NCBI GenBank assembly: GCA_964534995.1
Contig: CAZHSC010000101.1
Location: 1-11,540 of the forward strand
Reading direction: 5' to 3'
Origin: JAJTFW01 sp964534995
GTDB taxonomy: Bacteria > Bacteroidota > Bacteroidia > AKYH767-A > OLB10
DNA length: 11,540 nucleotides
Shown here: positions 1 through 6,976 of the stretch, piece after piece
Layout of the letters: the number at the start of each line of letters is the position of its first letter
Numbering within the stretch: position 1 is the first letter of the stretch
Notes under the pieces: model-generated
Databases searched by the model: none
What the model saw: only the letters and a program-made list of their open reading frames with translations
What the model was told of the DNA's origin: nothing
Translations under genes and position numbers: made by a program

Positions 1-112
1 ACGCCGGCAGTGGAACAAAACTCCACTGCGCCGCAGCGGTTTGTGGATCGAATTCGACCAGGTGCAATCCGACCGCGTCCACCACCGCCAACAGATCGCG
101 AGCTCCGCTCCC
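1..112. other. Non-homologous sequence joined to the 3' end of aroC
   Basis: From base 112 leftwards the sequence no longer encodes the expected chorismate synthase C-terminus in any of the three minus-strand frames I read. It is about 63 % G+C by hand count, richer than the following sequence. The aroC frame stays open by continuing as GSGARDLLAVVDAVG and onwards. This fits a chimeric contig end or a real rearrangement; an assembly error is the simpler reading. I could not identify the origin of the segment. Confidence 0.6.
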
Positions 113-1132
113 GGCACGCGGCAACACGCAGGGGTCATGCCGCCCTTTTCCTTCCAGCAGAATGGGATTGCCTTCCTTGTCAAAGCTCTTCTGATCTTTC
201 ATCAATGTGGATACCGGTTTGAAGCCCACCCTGAAAACGATATCGGATCCATTGCTGATTCCCCCTTGTATGCCTCCGCTGTAATTCGTCATGGTCCGGA
301 ACCGGGGATGTCCCGCCGCATCTACTTCCGCCATGTATTTATCATTATGCACACTGCCCCGCATCTCCGTGCCGGAAAATCCACTGCCTATTTCGAAGCC
401 TCTGGTGGCATTGATGCTCATCATTGCCCCAGCCAGGTCGGCTTGCAGTTTATGAAATACCGGTTCCCCAAGTCCGGAAGGAACATGTTGGGCCACGCAG
501 GTGATTATCCCTCCCAGGGTATCGCCTTCATCGCGCACCTTTTCAATAAGGGCTATCATGTTGGCTGCGGTATCTTCTTCCGGACACCTGACTATATTTC
601 CTTCGGCAAGGGAAAGGTTCAGCTCCGTATAAGGTCGTTTTACGTGTATGTCGGAAACGGCGCTTACGTAGGCGGTAATGGAAACACCCGATTTTGCAAG
701 CAGTGCTTTGGCAACGGCGCCCGCCATCACCCTTGCAGCGGTTTCCCTGGCCGATGATCTTCCCCCTCCGCGATGGTCTCTGAAACCGTATTTCTGATCA
801 TAGGTAAAGTCAGCATGCCCTGGACGCCAGGCAGCTTCCAGGTGATCATAGTCCTCCGGACGGTGATCCTCATTACGGATCATCATCGCTATGGGTGCAC
901 CGGTACTTTTCCCTTTAAAAACACCACTGATCAGTTCAACCTTGTCCTTTTCCGATCTGCCGCTTGTGATTTCGCTCTGGCCGGGCCGGCGCCGGTTCAG
1001 TTCTTCCTGAATTTTTTCACTGTCTATTTCAAGTCCGGCCGGACAACCATCAATCACCACACCCACGCCTCCGGAATGTGATTCACCAAATGTGGTAATG
1101 CGAAAGAGCTGACCGAAAGAGTTACCCGGCAT
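1..1132 (-). CDS. aroC: Chorismate synthase, 3' end anomalous and cut by window edge
   Basis: Catalyses the last shikimate-pathway step, 5-enolpyruvylshikimate-3-phosphate to chorismate, using reduced FMN in the cytoplasm. The minus-strand translation starts MPGNSFGQLFRITTFGESHS, giving the N-terminal family signature. The central signature GGGRSSARETAARV lies near residues 120-133 and the C-terminal signature GRHDPCVLPRA at residues 330-340. The residue after GESH is Ser where Gly is usual. Family members are about 350-370 residues and continue after PRA with a conserved segment of the VPxVEAM type. Here homology stops at base 113, and the frame runs on for 37 unrelated residues to the window edge without a stop. 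The start at 1132 is set by the N-terminal homology; a TAATTTTG box lies 20 nt upstream. A GNAT gene ends 46 nt upstream on the same strand. Identity is secure; the tail is not. Confidence 0.95.
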   Translation of the reverse strand, partial: MPGNSFGQLFRITTFGESHSGGVGVVIDGCPAGLEIDSEKIQEELNRRRPGQSEITSGRSEKDKVELISGVFKGKSTGAPIAMMIRNEDHRPEDYDHLEAAWRPGHADFTYDQKYGFRDHRGGGRSSARETAARVMAGAVAKALLAKSGVSITAYVSAVSDIHVKRPYTELNLSLAEGNIVRCPEEDTAANMIALIEKVRDEGDTLGGIITCVAQHVPSGLGEPVFHKLQADLAGAMMSINATRGFEIGSGFSGTEMRGSVHNDKYMAEVDAAGHPRFRTMTNYSGGIQGGISNGSDIVFRVGFKPVSTLMKDQKSFDKEGNPILLEGKGRHDPCVLPRAGSGARDLLAVVDAVGLHLVEFDPQTAAAQWSFVPLPA

Positions 1133-1152
1133 AGTGTGGCTTTATATAGGAA

Positions 1153-1160
1153 CAAAATTA
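1153..1160 (-). promoter_or_regulatory. Putative Bacteroidota -7 box (TAATTTTG) for aroC
   Basis: On the minus strand the sequence reads TAATTTTG, an exact match to TAnnTTTG. It ends 20 nt before the aroC ATG, inside the 46-nt gap after the GNAT stop codon. I see no clear TTG-type -33 box at the usual spacing. If used, aroC could be transcribed separately from the GNAT gene. Confidence 0.4.
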
Positions 1161-1178
1161 ACGAAAATGGAGCTATGT

Positions 1179-1673
1179 TCAGACCGGCTGCAGGGGCTGG
1201 CGCACCATTACAAAATCATTCATCTCAAATCCATCGCCAATGTCAAAATCAGCCACACGTTCAATAATAAAACCATTTTTGAAATAAAAATTAATGGCTT
1301 TGAAATTCTGTCGGTTTACGGTTAAGCGGAGGGAAGCAGTGGAAGGAATAAGTTTCAGCAGTTCATTGAAAAACAAGGAGCCAAAGCCCTGACGGTGCCG
1401 TCCGTTTTCCATATAAAATTTGTGTAAAAAGTAATCTCCGCCGTTGGTGGCGGAAACAGAAAGGTATCCGCATACTTCGTCGCCGGACTGTAACAGATAA
1501 AAATCCTGCCCTTCCTTCATTTGTGATTCCAGTGCGATAGGCGAGTACATCTTACCCAGCATATAATCAATTTGCTCCCTGCTGATGATAGACGGGTAAT
1601 AACTTTTCCAGATGCGTTCAGCCAGCGAATGGATGGTGGGGATATCGTTAAAACCTGCACGTGTAAGTTTCAT
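1179..1673 (-). CDS. GNAT-family N-acetyltransferase
   Basis: A 164-residue protein starting MKLTRAGFND, a normal length for a single GNAT domain that transfers an acetyl group from acetyl-CoA to an amine; the substrate is unknown. The acetyl-CoA loop is at residues 92-99 (RHRQGFGS), with His93 where Gln or Arg is usual. It is followed by the typical C-terminal pattern VNRQNFKAINFYFKNGF at 119-135, which includes the Asn and Tyr common in the fold's last strands and helix. The frame is open upstream to 1850, but that extension has no GNAT homology and runs into the divergent promoter region. A near-consensus -7 box (TATCTTTA) sits 4 nt before the ATG at 1673, so this start is preferred. It lies 46 nt upstream of aroC on the same strand and diverges from the ABC-F gene. 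Confidence 0.9.
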   Translation of the reverse strand: MKLTRAGFNDIPTIHSLAERIWKSYYPSIISREQIDYMLGKMYSPIALESQMKEGQDFYLLQSGDEVCGYLSVSATNGGDYFLHKFYMENGRHRQGFGSLFFNELLKLIPSTASLRLTVNRQNFKAINFYFKNGFIIERVADFDIGDGFEMNDFVMVRQPLQPV

Positions 1674-1677
1674 GGAA

Positions 1678-1685
1678 TAAAGATA
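1678..1685 (-). promoter_or_regulatory. Putative -7 box (TATCTTTA) for the GNAT gene
   Basis: The minus strand reads TATCTTTA, one mismatch from TAnnTTTG, 4 nt before the preferred GNAT start. The geometry is the same as for the divergent ABC-F gene. A -33 element is not evident. Confidence 0.35.
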
Positions 1686-1836
1686 GTTTTTAAATAAATC
1701 AGAAAAGTCACAGGCGTTTTCATCGCTTGTTTCAGGATTCCCCTGGTGTAAACAGAAAATTCTCAATGAATACTGCGATCCTGACCGGACTTGCATAATC
1801 CGGGTTGTATAGAATTTAAAAGGGCCTTTAATATCG

Positions 1837-1844
1837 TATCTTTG
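1837..1844 (+). promoter_or_regulatory. Putative -7 box (TATCTTTG) for the ABC-F gene
   Basis: TATCTTTG is an exact TAnnTTTG match and ends only 4 nt before the ATG at 1849. The transcript would have an extremely short or absent 5' leader, consistent with the lack of a Shine-Dalgarno sequence. The nearest TTG triplet (1805-1807) is farther upstream than the usual -33 spacing. Confidence 0.5.
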
Positions 1845-1848
1845 CGGC

Positions 1849-3732
1849 ATGAATTTATTTACGGCCGAAGGAATATCAAAAGCCTACAACGAAAAACCCT
1901 TATTTTCCGGAATTGACATTTCGCTGGCCGAAGGGCAGAAAATGGCCATCATCGCGGCCAACGGAAGCGGTAAAACCACCCTGATGAAGATATTGGCCGG
2001 TAAGGAGAGTCTGGATGAAGGAAGGTTGTCTTACCGGAATGACCTCAGGATCGGATACCTGGAACAGGATCCTTTTTTTCCTGTGGAGGCCACCGTGATG
2101 GATTGTATTTTCGAACCCGGTCATCCCGTATTGCACGCGATAGGTGAGTATGAACGTCTGCTTGAAAAAGGCGGAGAAATAGATCCGTCGCAACTTCAGG
2201 AAGTGATGGATGCCATTGATACCCTTAACGGCTGGGATTATGAGGCCCGTGCCGCGGAAGTATTGGGTAAGCTGGGCGTACATCAACTGGAGAAGCAGAC
2301 AAAATTTATGTCAGGAGGGCAAAAGAAGCGCATCGCCCTTGCCCGCCTGTTAATTGAAGACCATGACCTGCTGTTGCTGGATGAGCCTACCANNNNNNNN
2401 NNCAATCACCTGGATCTTGACATGATCGAATGGCTGGAGCAATATCTTAAGCGTGCCAATAAATCCATTGTACTCATTTCGCATGACCGTTATTTTCTTG
2501 ACAATGTTTGTAACACAATTGTTGAACTGGAGAGCAATAGAATTTATACATACCAGGGTAATTACGCCTATTACATGGAGCGGAAAGCAGAACGGGAAGA
2601 ACAGGAACGCTCCACCATTGATAAAGCCCGGAACCTGTATCGCCGCGAACTTGATTGGATGAGGCGGCAGCCTAAAGCCCGTACCACTAAATCGAAAGCG
2701 AGGCAGGATTCCTTTTATGATGTGGAAGAAGTGGCCAAATCGAAAAGGAGTGAAGAGCGTATGCAGATCACCATGCAGATGAACCGCCTGGGAAGCAAGA
2801 TCCTTGAACTTGAAAATATCTGTAAATCCTACGATGGCCGCCCATTGCTGAAGGATTTTTCCTATACGTTCAAAAAAGGGGAGAAAATCGGATTGATAGG
2901 CCGTAACGGTGCCGGGAAGTCAACCTTGCTGAATATCATCATGGAACTGGTGAAACCGGATCAGGGCAGGGTGAAAACAGGTGAAACGGTTGTGTTTGGA
3001 TACTATTCACAGCAGGGAATGCAATTGCCCGAAGATAAAAGAGTGATTGAAGTGGTTAAGGACATCGCAGAGTATGTGGAAACAGGAAATGGAAACTGGA
3101 TGGGGGTCTCTCAGTTCCTGAACCATTTTAATTTTAAGGGTCCCAAACAACATGTCTTTGTATCTAAACTCAGCGGAGGTGAAAAAAAGCGGCTGTACCT
3201 GCTCACCATACTTCTGAAGAATCCCAATTTTTTAATTCTCGATGAGCCTACCAATGACCTGGATATTGTAACGCTGAATATTCTGGAAGAATTTCTTGAC
3301 GGATATCAGGGATGCCTGTTAATGGTAACGCATGACCGTTATTTTATGGACCGTTTGGTGGATCATGTTTTTGTACTGGATGGTAACGGCAGTGTTAAGG
3401 ACATCCATGGTAACTACACGGATTACAGAGGAATGTTTGATGATATGCCTCTTAAGAACGTGGAAAAGTCAGTGACGCCTTCAAAACCTAAAGCTGAAGT
3501 TCCCAGGAAAAAGGGAAAGTTGAGTTTTAAAGAACAACAGGAATTACAGCAGCTGGAACAGGAAATCGCTTTGATTGAACATAAAAAAAAGATCTTGCTG
3601 GATAAATTGAACGGCAATATCCCGCATGAAGAAGCTTTACAATGCTCGGTTGAATTTCAGAAAACGGAACAACAACTGGACGAAAAAACTCTGCGTTGGA
3701 TGGAACTCCAGGAACGGCTTGGCGGGAGCTGA
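1849..3732 (+). CDS. uup: ABC-F family ATPase, Uup-like, with C-terminal coiled coil
   Basis: A soluble twin-ATPase protein of the ABC-F group, which acts on ribosomes or nucleic acid rather than in membrane transport. First cassette: Walker A AANGSGKT at residues 36-43 (Ala replaces the usual first Gly), signature SGGQ at 155, Walker B DEPT at 178. After the arm and linker, the second cassette has GRNGAGKS at 351-358, signature SGGEKKR at 442 and DEPTNDLD at 465. A Lys-rich segment and a heptad-like Glu/Leu-rich tail from about residue 545 match the Uup-type C-terminal domain, which separates it from ABC-F proteins without that tail. The 627-codon frame includes four unknown codons from a 10-N gap; the intact protein is probably 623 residues. 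No transmembrane segment is present. It stands alone on the plus strand, divergent from the GNAT gene. Exact orthology to E. coli Uup is inferred. Confidence 0.93.
   Translation: MNLFTAEGISKAYNEKPLFSGIDISLAEGQKMAIIAANGSGKTTLMKILAGKESLDEGRLSYRNDLRIGYLEQDPFFPVEATVMDCIFEPGHPVLHAIGEYERLLEKGGEIDPSQLQEVMDAIDTLNGWDYEARAAEVLGKLGVHQLEKQTKFMSGGQKKRIALARLLIEDHDLLLLDEPTXXXXNHLDLDMIEWLEQYLKRANKSIVLISHDRYFLDNVCNTIVELESNRIYTYQGNYAYYMERKAEREEQERSTIDKARNLYRRELDWMRRQPKARTTKSKARQDSFYDVEEVAKSKRSEERMQITMQMNRLGSKILELENICKSYDGRPLLKDFSYTFKKGEKIGLIGRNGAGKSTLLNIIMELVKPDQGRVKTGETVVFGYYSQQGMQLPEDKRVIEVVKDIAEYVETGNGNWMGVSQFLNHFNFKGPKQHVFVSKLSGGEKKRLYLLTILLKNPNFLILDEPTNDLDIVTLNILEEFLDGYQGCLLMVTHDRYFMDRLVDHVFVLDGNGSVKDIHGNYTDYRGMFDDMPLKNVEKSVTPSKPKAEVPRKKGKLSFKEQQELQQLEQEIALIEHKKKILLDKLNGNIPHEEALQCSVEFQKTEQQLDEKTLRWMELQERLGGS
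2393..2402. other. Assembly gap of 10 N inside the first Walker B motif
   Basis: Ten N bases fall between GAGCCTACCA and CAATCACCTGG. ABC-F proteins read DEPTNHLD here without a break. Removing the Ns and one copy of the repeated CA gives GAGCCTACCAATCACCTGG, which encodes EPTNHLD. The gap is therefore best read as a scaffolding placeholder between two contigs that actually overlap by CA. The 12 extra bases happen to keep the frame. Confidence 0.85.
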
Positions 3733-3745
3733 ATCACCTCCTGAT

Positions 3746-3757
3746 CTGCCCTGGCAG
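3746..3757. terminator. Weak hairpin between two convergent genes
   Basis: CTGCCCTGGCAG forms a short stem (CTGC/GCAG) in the 47-nt gap between the convergent stop codons of the ABC-F and pabC-like genes. It is followed by CGTTTGTT but has no real T tract, so it is at most a weak terminator. Confidence 0.2.
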
Positions 3758-3779
3758 CGTTTGTTGATGACAAGGCCCC

Positions 3780-4619
3780 TCAGGGAAGAGACAACATAAA
3801 TAATCTGAATACCTCCTTCCCAAGCTTATTGTCATAAGTTTGTTTTCCGATTTTCCTGACCCATTGCAAGCCCATGATGGTGTTGCTAAAAAACAACTCA
3901 GAAGCCAGGTTTACTTCTGTTTCTGTAATAATCTGCTCCCGGAACGGGATACCGTTTTTGTCTGCCATATCCAGTATGTTTTTTCTGATAATTCCATCCA
4001 CACATCCTTCTGACAGGGGAGGGGTAATCAGCGTGTTGTTGTAAACCAGAAATACATTACTGCTGATCCCTTCAATAATATGCCCGGAGGTGTTGAGGAG
4101 CAGGGCTTCGTCCCATTTTTCTTTTTTGGCATGAAGGGCAGCCATCACATAAAACTGACTGCTTAACGATTTAATGGAGGCGAATGGCCCCCGCGCTTTG
4201 GATTGCCTGGTGTAATATCCTATAGTGAGGCCTTTGTCTTTTAAAACATATGGCTCCTTCAATGCGCTTACCTGCAGGGTCCAGGATGCACGTTGATTAT
4301 CCGGGCAATAAAATCCGCCCGCATTTCTGAAAACACTCAACCGGGCTCTGGCGTATTCTCCGCAGCCGTTTTTAAGTGCCAGTTTATGAATATAATTGAT
4401 AAGGTCTGCTTTGCCGGGTAGCCCTTCACCGGATATTTCCGTTAATAGCAGTGAACGGTGAATGCGGTGCAGATGATCTTCTGCAAATAATATTTTTCCT
4501 TTTTCATAACGCATGGTTTCAAAAAATCCATCTCCATACAAAAAGCCCCTGTTGGAGTAGGATCCGTATTTGTCCTGTTCCATTACCAGTTCGCCGTTCA
4601 GGATAATATGAGTAGCCAT
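3780..4619 (-). CDS. pabC: Class IV PLP enzyme, probable aminodeoxychorismate lyase
   Basis: A 279-residue member of the fold-type IV PLP family (aminodeoxychorismate lyase, branched-chain and D-amino acid aminotransferases). The N-terminal block RGFLYGDGFFETMR is at 24-37. The PLP-binding lysine is probably Lys150 in ASIKSLSSQF, and Glu183 in IIEGISSNVF is the expected cofactor-binding acid. The substrate-side loop PLSEGCVDGIIR follows at about 200-211. The FFETMR block and the SEGC-x-DGIIR loop favour aminodeoxychorismate lyase, which releases pyruvate and 4-aminobenzoate for folate. An amino acid aminotransferase cannot be ruled out by eye. It starts 4 nt after the rhomboid stop codon, so the two are probably cotranscribed, rhomboid first. 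aroC, which makes the upstream precursor chorismate, is nearby but in another transcription unit. Confidence 0.85.
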   Translation of the reverse strand: MATHIILNGELVMEQDKYGSYSNRGFLYGDGFFETMRYEKGKILFAEDHLHRIHRSLLLTEISGEGLPGKADLINYIHKLALKNGCGEYARARLSVFRNAGGFYCPDNQRASWTLQVSALKEPYVLKDKGLTIGYYTRQSKARGPFASIKSLSSQFYVMAALHAKKEKWDEALLLNTSGHIIEGISSNVFLVYNNTLITPPLSEGCVDGIIRKNILDMADKNGIPFREQIITETEVNLASELFFSNTIMGLQWVRKIGKQTYDNKLGKEVFRLFMLSLP

Positions 4620-4623
4620 GGGG

Positions 4624-5238
4624 TCAGATTCCGCTGATAAGCAATTCGAAAAAATGAAGGGCCAGCACCGGTTTTAGTGCGATGGTAAATAAAATACCAA
4701 AAATGGCACCGTAAAAATGCGCGTCGTGATTGATTCCTGTTCCTCCCTGTTTTCCCATACGGTATTCCAGCAGCAGATACAAGGGACCCAGGAGAATCCC
4801 CGGTATCCCGATGATACCAAAAAGATATATTTTACTCCATGGCTGAAATAATATGGCTGCAAAAATTACCGCCGATACGGCTCCCGATGCTCCCAGTGAA
4901 TTGTAATAGTGGTTGTCCTTGTGTTTTTTGAGCGAGGGGCCGTTGGCAATAACAATGGCGCCAAGGTAAAGCAACAGGTAAAGATACAGACCCTTCTCTT
5001 CAAAAACGGCAGTGTAATAACTCTCAACGGCCATCCCAAAACCGTAAAAAGCAAATAGGTTAAAGAAAAGATGCATGAAGTCAGCATGTATAAATCCGGA
5101 ACTGAGCATTCTCCACCATTGTTTCCGGTTGTGTACAAGATAGGGATTTAAAATCCATTTACGCATTAAATCATCATTGTTAAATGCCAGTAAAGAGGAA
5201 ATGAGGGTGATGGCAATCAATATGTTTGTAATGCTCAT
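4624..5238 (-). CDS. Rhomboid-family intramembrane serine protease
   Basis: A 204-residue polytopic membrane protein that should cleave substrates within the bilayer. Catalytic features are all visible: the oxyanion-side HADFMHLFFN (His56, Asn60) at 51-60, the GASG motif at 116-119 with nucleophile Ser118, and HDAHFYGAIFG at 171-181 with catalytic His174. The WWRMLSSGFIH stretch before the first motif is typical of bacterial rhomboids. Several hydrophobic segments are apparent: about 4-19, 51-70, 86-99, 116-131, 137-157 and 174-196. Length fits a minimal six-helix rhomboid without an extra domain. The start at 5238 is supported by a TATCTTTG box 7 nt upstream. It is the first gene of a probable two-gene unit with the pabC-like gene, a pairing with no obvious functional link. 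The natural substrate is unknown. Confidence 0.93.
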   Translation of the reverse strand: MSITNILIAITLISSLLAFNNDDLMRKWILNPYLVHNRKQWWRMLSSGFIHADFMHLFFNLFAFYGFGMAVESYYTAVFEEKGLYLYLLLYLGAIVIANGPSLKKHKDNHYYNSLGASGAVSAVIFAAILFQPWSKIYLFGIIGIPGILLGPLYLLLEYRMGKQGGTGINHDAHFYGAIFGILFTIALKPVLALHFFELLISGI

Positions 5239-5245
5239 GATGCAT

Positions 5246-5253
5246 CAAAGATA
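5246..5253 (-). promoter_or_regulatory. Putative -7 box (TATCTTTG) for the rhomboid-pabC unit
   Basis: The minus strand reads TATCTTTG, an exact TAnnTTTG match, ending 7 nt before the rhomboid ATG. No convincing -33 TTG lies at the usual distance. It sits in the 82-nt divergent gap with comEC. Confidence 0.5.
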
Positions 5254-5320
5254 GAAAATTGTTGGTTTTGCATCTCGCCGTTTTCCTGCCCTAAACATTT
5301 GTATTCGTTTATACCGTTTT

Positions 5321-6976
5321 ATGTGGACCGTTCACCTCACCTTTGATATTTTAAAGCAGGCTTTGATAAAATCCTTTTCAATATTTGGCAACGCTATCCC
5401 ACTATTGAGGAGGGCACCGGTATTGCGGTTTTTGATCCCTTTCGTAGCAGGTATTATACTGAGTGGTGAATTGCCTCAAATGTTTTTGGATTATGCCGTT
5501 TTACTTTGGATTCCTAATTGCATTATTTGGATTATACTGTACCGGCAGTATACCTGCAGCTTCAGGAATCGTCATTACTTTGGCATTACTTTGCACTTGT
5601 TCTTTACCATCGCGGGTACAGGCTGGGGCAGTCTTTGTGTGGAAAGCCGCTCGCCCGATCATTACATTTACCTGCTGCCTGCAGAGGGCTATAAAGTGCG
5701 CGTGGTATCATCCCTCCAGGAAAAAAAGAAGTCGTTTAAAGCACTGGCTGAAGTGGAGTCGCTTAAAAGAAAAGGTCGCTGGATAGCCGCCAGCGGGAAG
5801 ATCATGCTTTACCTGAAAAAGGATTCCAGCTTTCGTGATGTTTGTTATCAGGACAGGCTTTTTTTTACACAGCAGCCTGAATTGGTTAAACAGGATACTG
5901 CGGACAGGGCCTCTGCACTCAGCAGACACAGGCAGATCTTCGGACGGGCGTATATCCGTGAAGCTTTGGTAGTAAAGCCGGAGAAAAGGGAATTCTCCTT
6001 ACCGGCGATGGCCATCCGTTGCCGGAGTTTTGTATCGGAAAGCCTGATGAAGCAGTTTAATTATTCCAGAGAGGCCGCCATAGCGGTAGCGCTGTTGGTG
6101 GGGGAGGAGGTGGGTATTGATGAGGAAATCAGCAGCGCCTACGCGGCCACCGGAACCTTGCACGTGCTGGCGGTTTCCGGAATGCATGTAGGATTGATTT
6201 ATTTTTTACTCGGCATCCTCTTCAGACCACTGAGCACGCATAAAACAGGAAGGCATTTTTATTATCCCCTGGTGATGATTTTTGTGTGGATGTATGCTTT
6301 TGTTGCCGGCGCAGCACCTTCCATTATAAGGGCGTCTTCGATGTGCATGTTTTTTTTACTATCAAAATGGATTAACAGAAAAAATACGGGGATAGGTTCA
6401 TTGGGTGCATCCTTGTTTTTCCTGTTGATGTTGAATCCTTTTACAATCTATGAACCGGGATTGCAGCTCTCCATGTGCGCAGTTGGAGGCATCATCTGGT
6501 TGCAGCGGCCACTGATGCGACTGTGGGTTCCTGGTAACTTCGTTTTATTCAAAATATGGGAGATGTCGTGTATTTCGGTGGCGGCGCAGGTGATGACCCT
6601 GCCTGTTTCACTCTTTTACTTTGGGCAATTTCCTGATTATTTTTTGCTGGCCAATCTCTTCGTGATTCCGCTTACCACTACCTGTATCTATGGTTGCATA
6701 CTGCAGTTGATGTTATCTCCTCTCCCCGGAATTCAATACTATGTCATGATGGTCAATTCATGGCTCCTGAAAATTTCCAATGAAGTGGTGCTGGAAATGA
6801 AAAACTGGCCGGGTGCCGTCAGTCACTGGAATGTAAGCTTTATGGACATGCTGTTATTGTACCTCTTCATTTTTTGTTTGGAAGCATGGCTGCAAACGGG
6901 GAGATTTCTGCATGTATTGCAGATGTTGTGGATATTTTTCTTCGCCTCCCTTATGCAATTGCTTCTGACAATGTAA
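5321..6976 (+). CDS. comEC: ComEC/Rec2-family DNA uptake channel, without hydrolase domain
   Basis: An inner-membrane protein expected to carry single-stranded DNA into the cytoplasm during natural transformation. About residues 30-105 hold the first membrane helices, and 110-235 a soluble OB-like region of the DUF4131 type. The competence domain follows: AATGTLHVLAVSGMHVG around His281 and His289, then AAPSIIRAS, a GLQLSMCAVGGI block, and the helix-rich end. It stops right after the competence domain, so the C-terminal metallo-beta-lactamase domain of B. subtilis-type ComEC is absent, as in other Bacteroidota. At 551 residues it is short for the family. The soluble region lacks a recognisable PxNPxxFDY motif, reading DTADRASALSRHRQIF instead. 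The next in-frame ATG is about 50 codons in, so the start at 5321 is used. The 3' end overlaps the convergent hydrolase gene by 26 nt. Confidence 0.9.
   Translation: MWTVHLTFDILKQALIKSFSIFGNAIPLLRRAPVLRFLIPFVAGIILSGELPQMFLDYAVLLWIPNCIIWIILYRQYTCSFRNRHYFGITLHLFFTIAGTGWGSLCVESRSPDHYIYLLPAEGYKVRVVSSLQEKKKSFKALAEVESLKRKGRWIAASGKIMLYLKKDSSFRDVCYQDRLFFTQQPELVKQDTADRASALSRHRQIFGRAYIREALVVKPEKREFSLPAMAIRCRSFVSESLMKQFNYSREAAIAVALLVGEEVGIDEEISSAYAATGTLHVLAVSGMHVGLIYFLLGILFRPLSTHKTGRHFYYPLVMIFVWMYAFVAGAAPSIIRASSMCMFFLLSKWINRKNTGIGSLGASLFFLLMLNPFTIYEPGLQLSMCAVGGIIWLQRPLMRLWVPGNFVLFKIWEMSCISVAAQVMTLPVSLFYFGQFPDYFLLANLFVIPLTTTCIYGCILQLMLSPLPGIQYYVMMVNSWLLKISNEVVLEMKNWPGAVSHWNVSFMDMLLLYLFIFCLEAWLQTGRFLHVLQMLWIFFFASLMQLLLTM

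Noticed and set aside
41..757. 238-codon open frame on the plus strand
   Set aside because: It is antisense to aroC, whose minus-strand translation matches the family over its whole length. The plus-strand product has no recognisable domain.
1179..1673. The GNAT gene as the PaiA partner of the PaiB-like protein
   Set aside because: It is more than 9 kb away beside aroC, and its sequence gives no specific reason to call it PaiA.
1674..1850. N-terminal extension of the GNAT frame by 59 codons
   Set aside because: The extension has no GNAT homology and crosses the divergent promoter region. The ATG at 1673 has a -7-like box 4 nt upstream and a family-like N-terminus.
2391..2404. A four-residue insertion in the ABC-F Walker B region
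   Set aside because: The unknown residues come from a placeholder gap. Joining the flanks restores the conserved DEPTNHLD.
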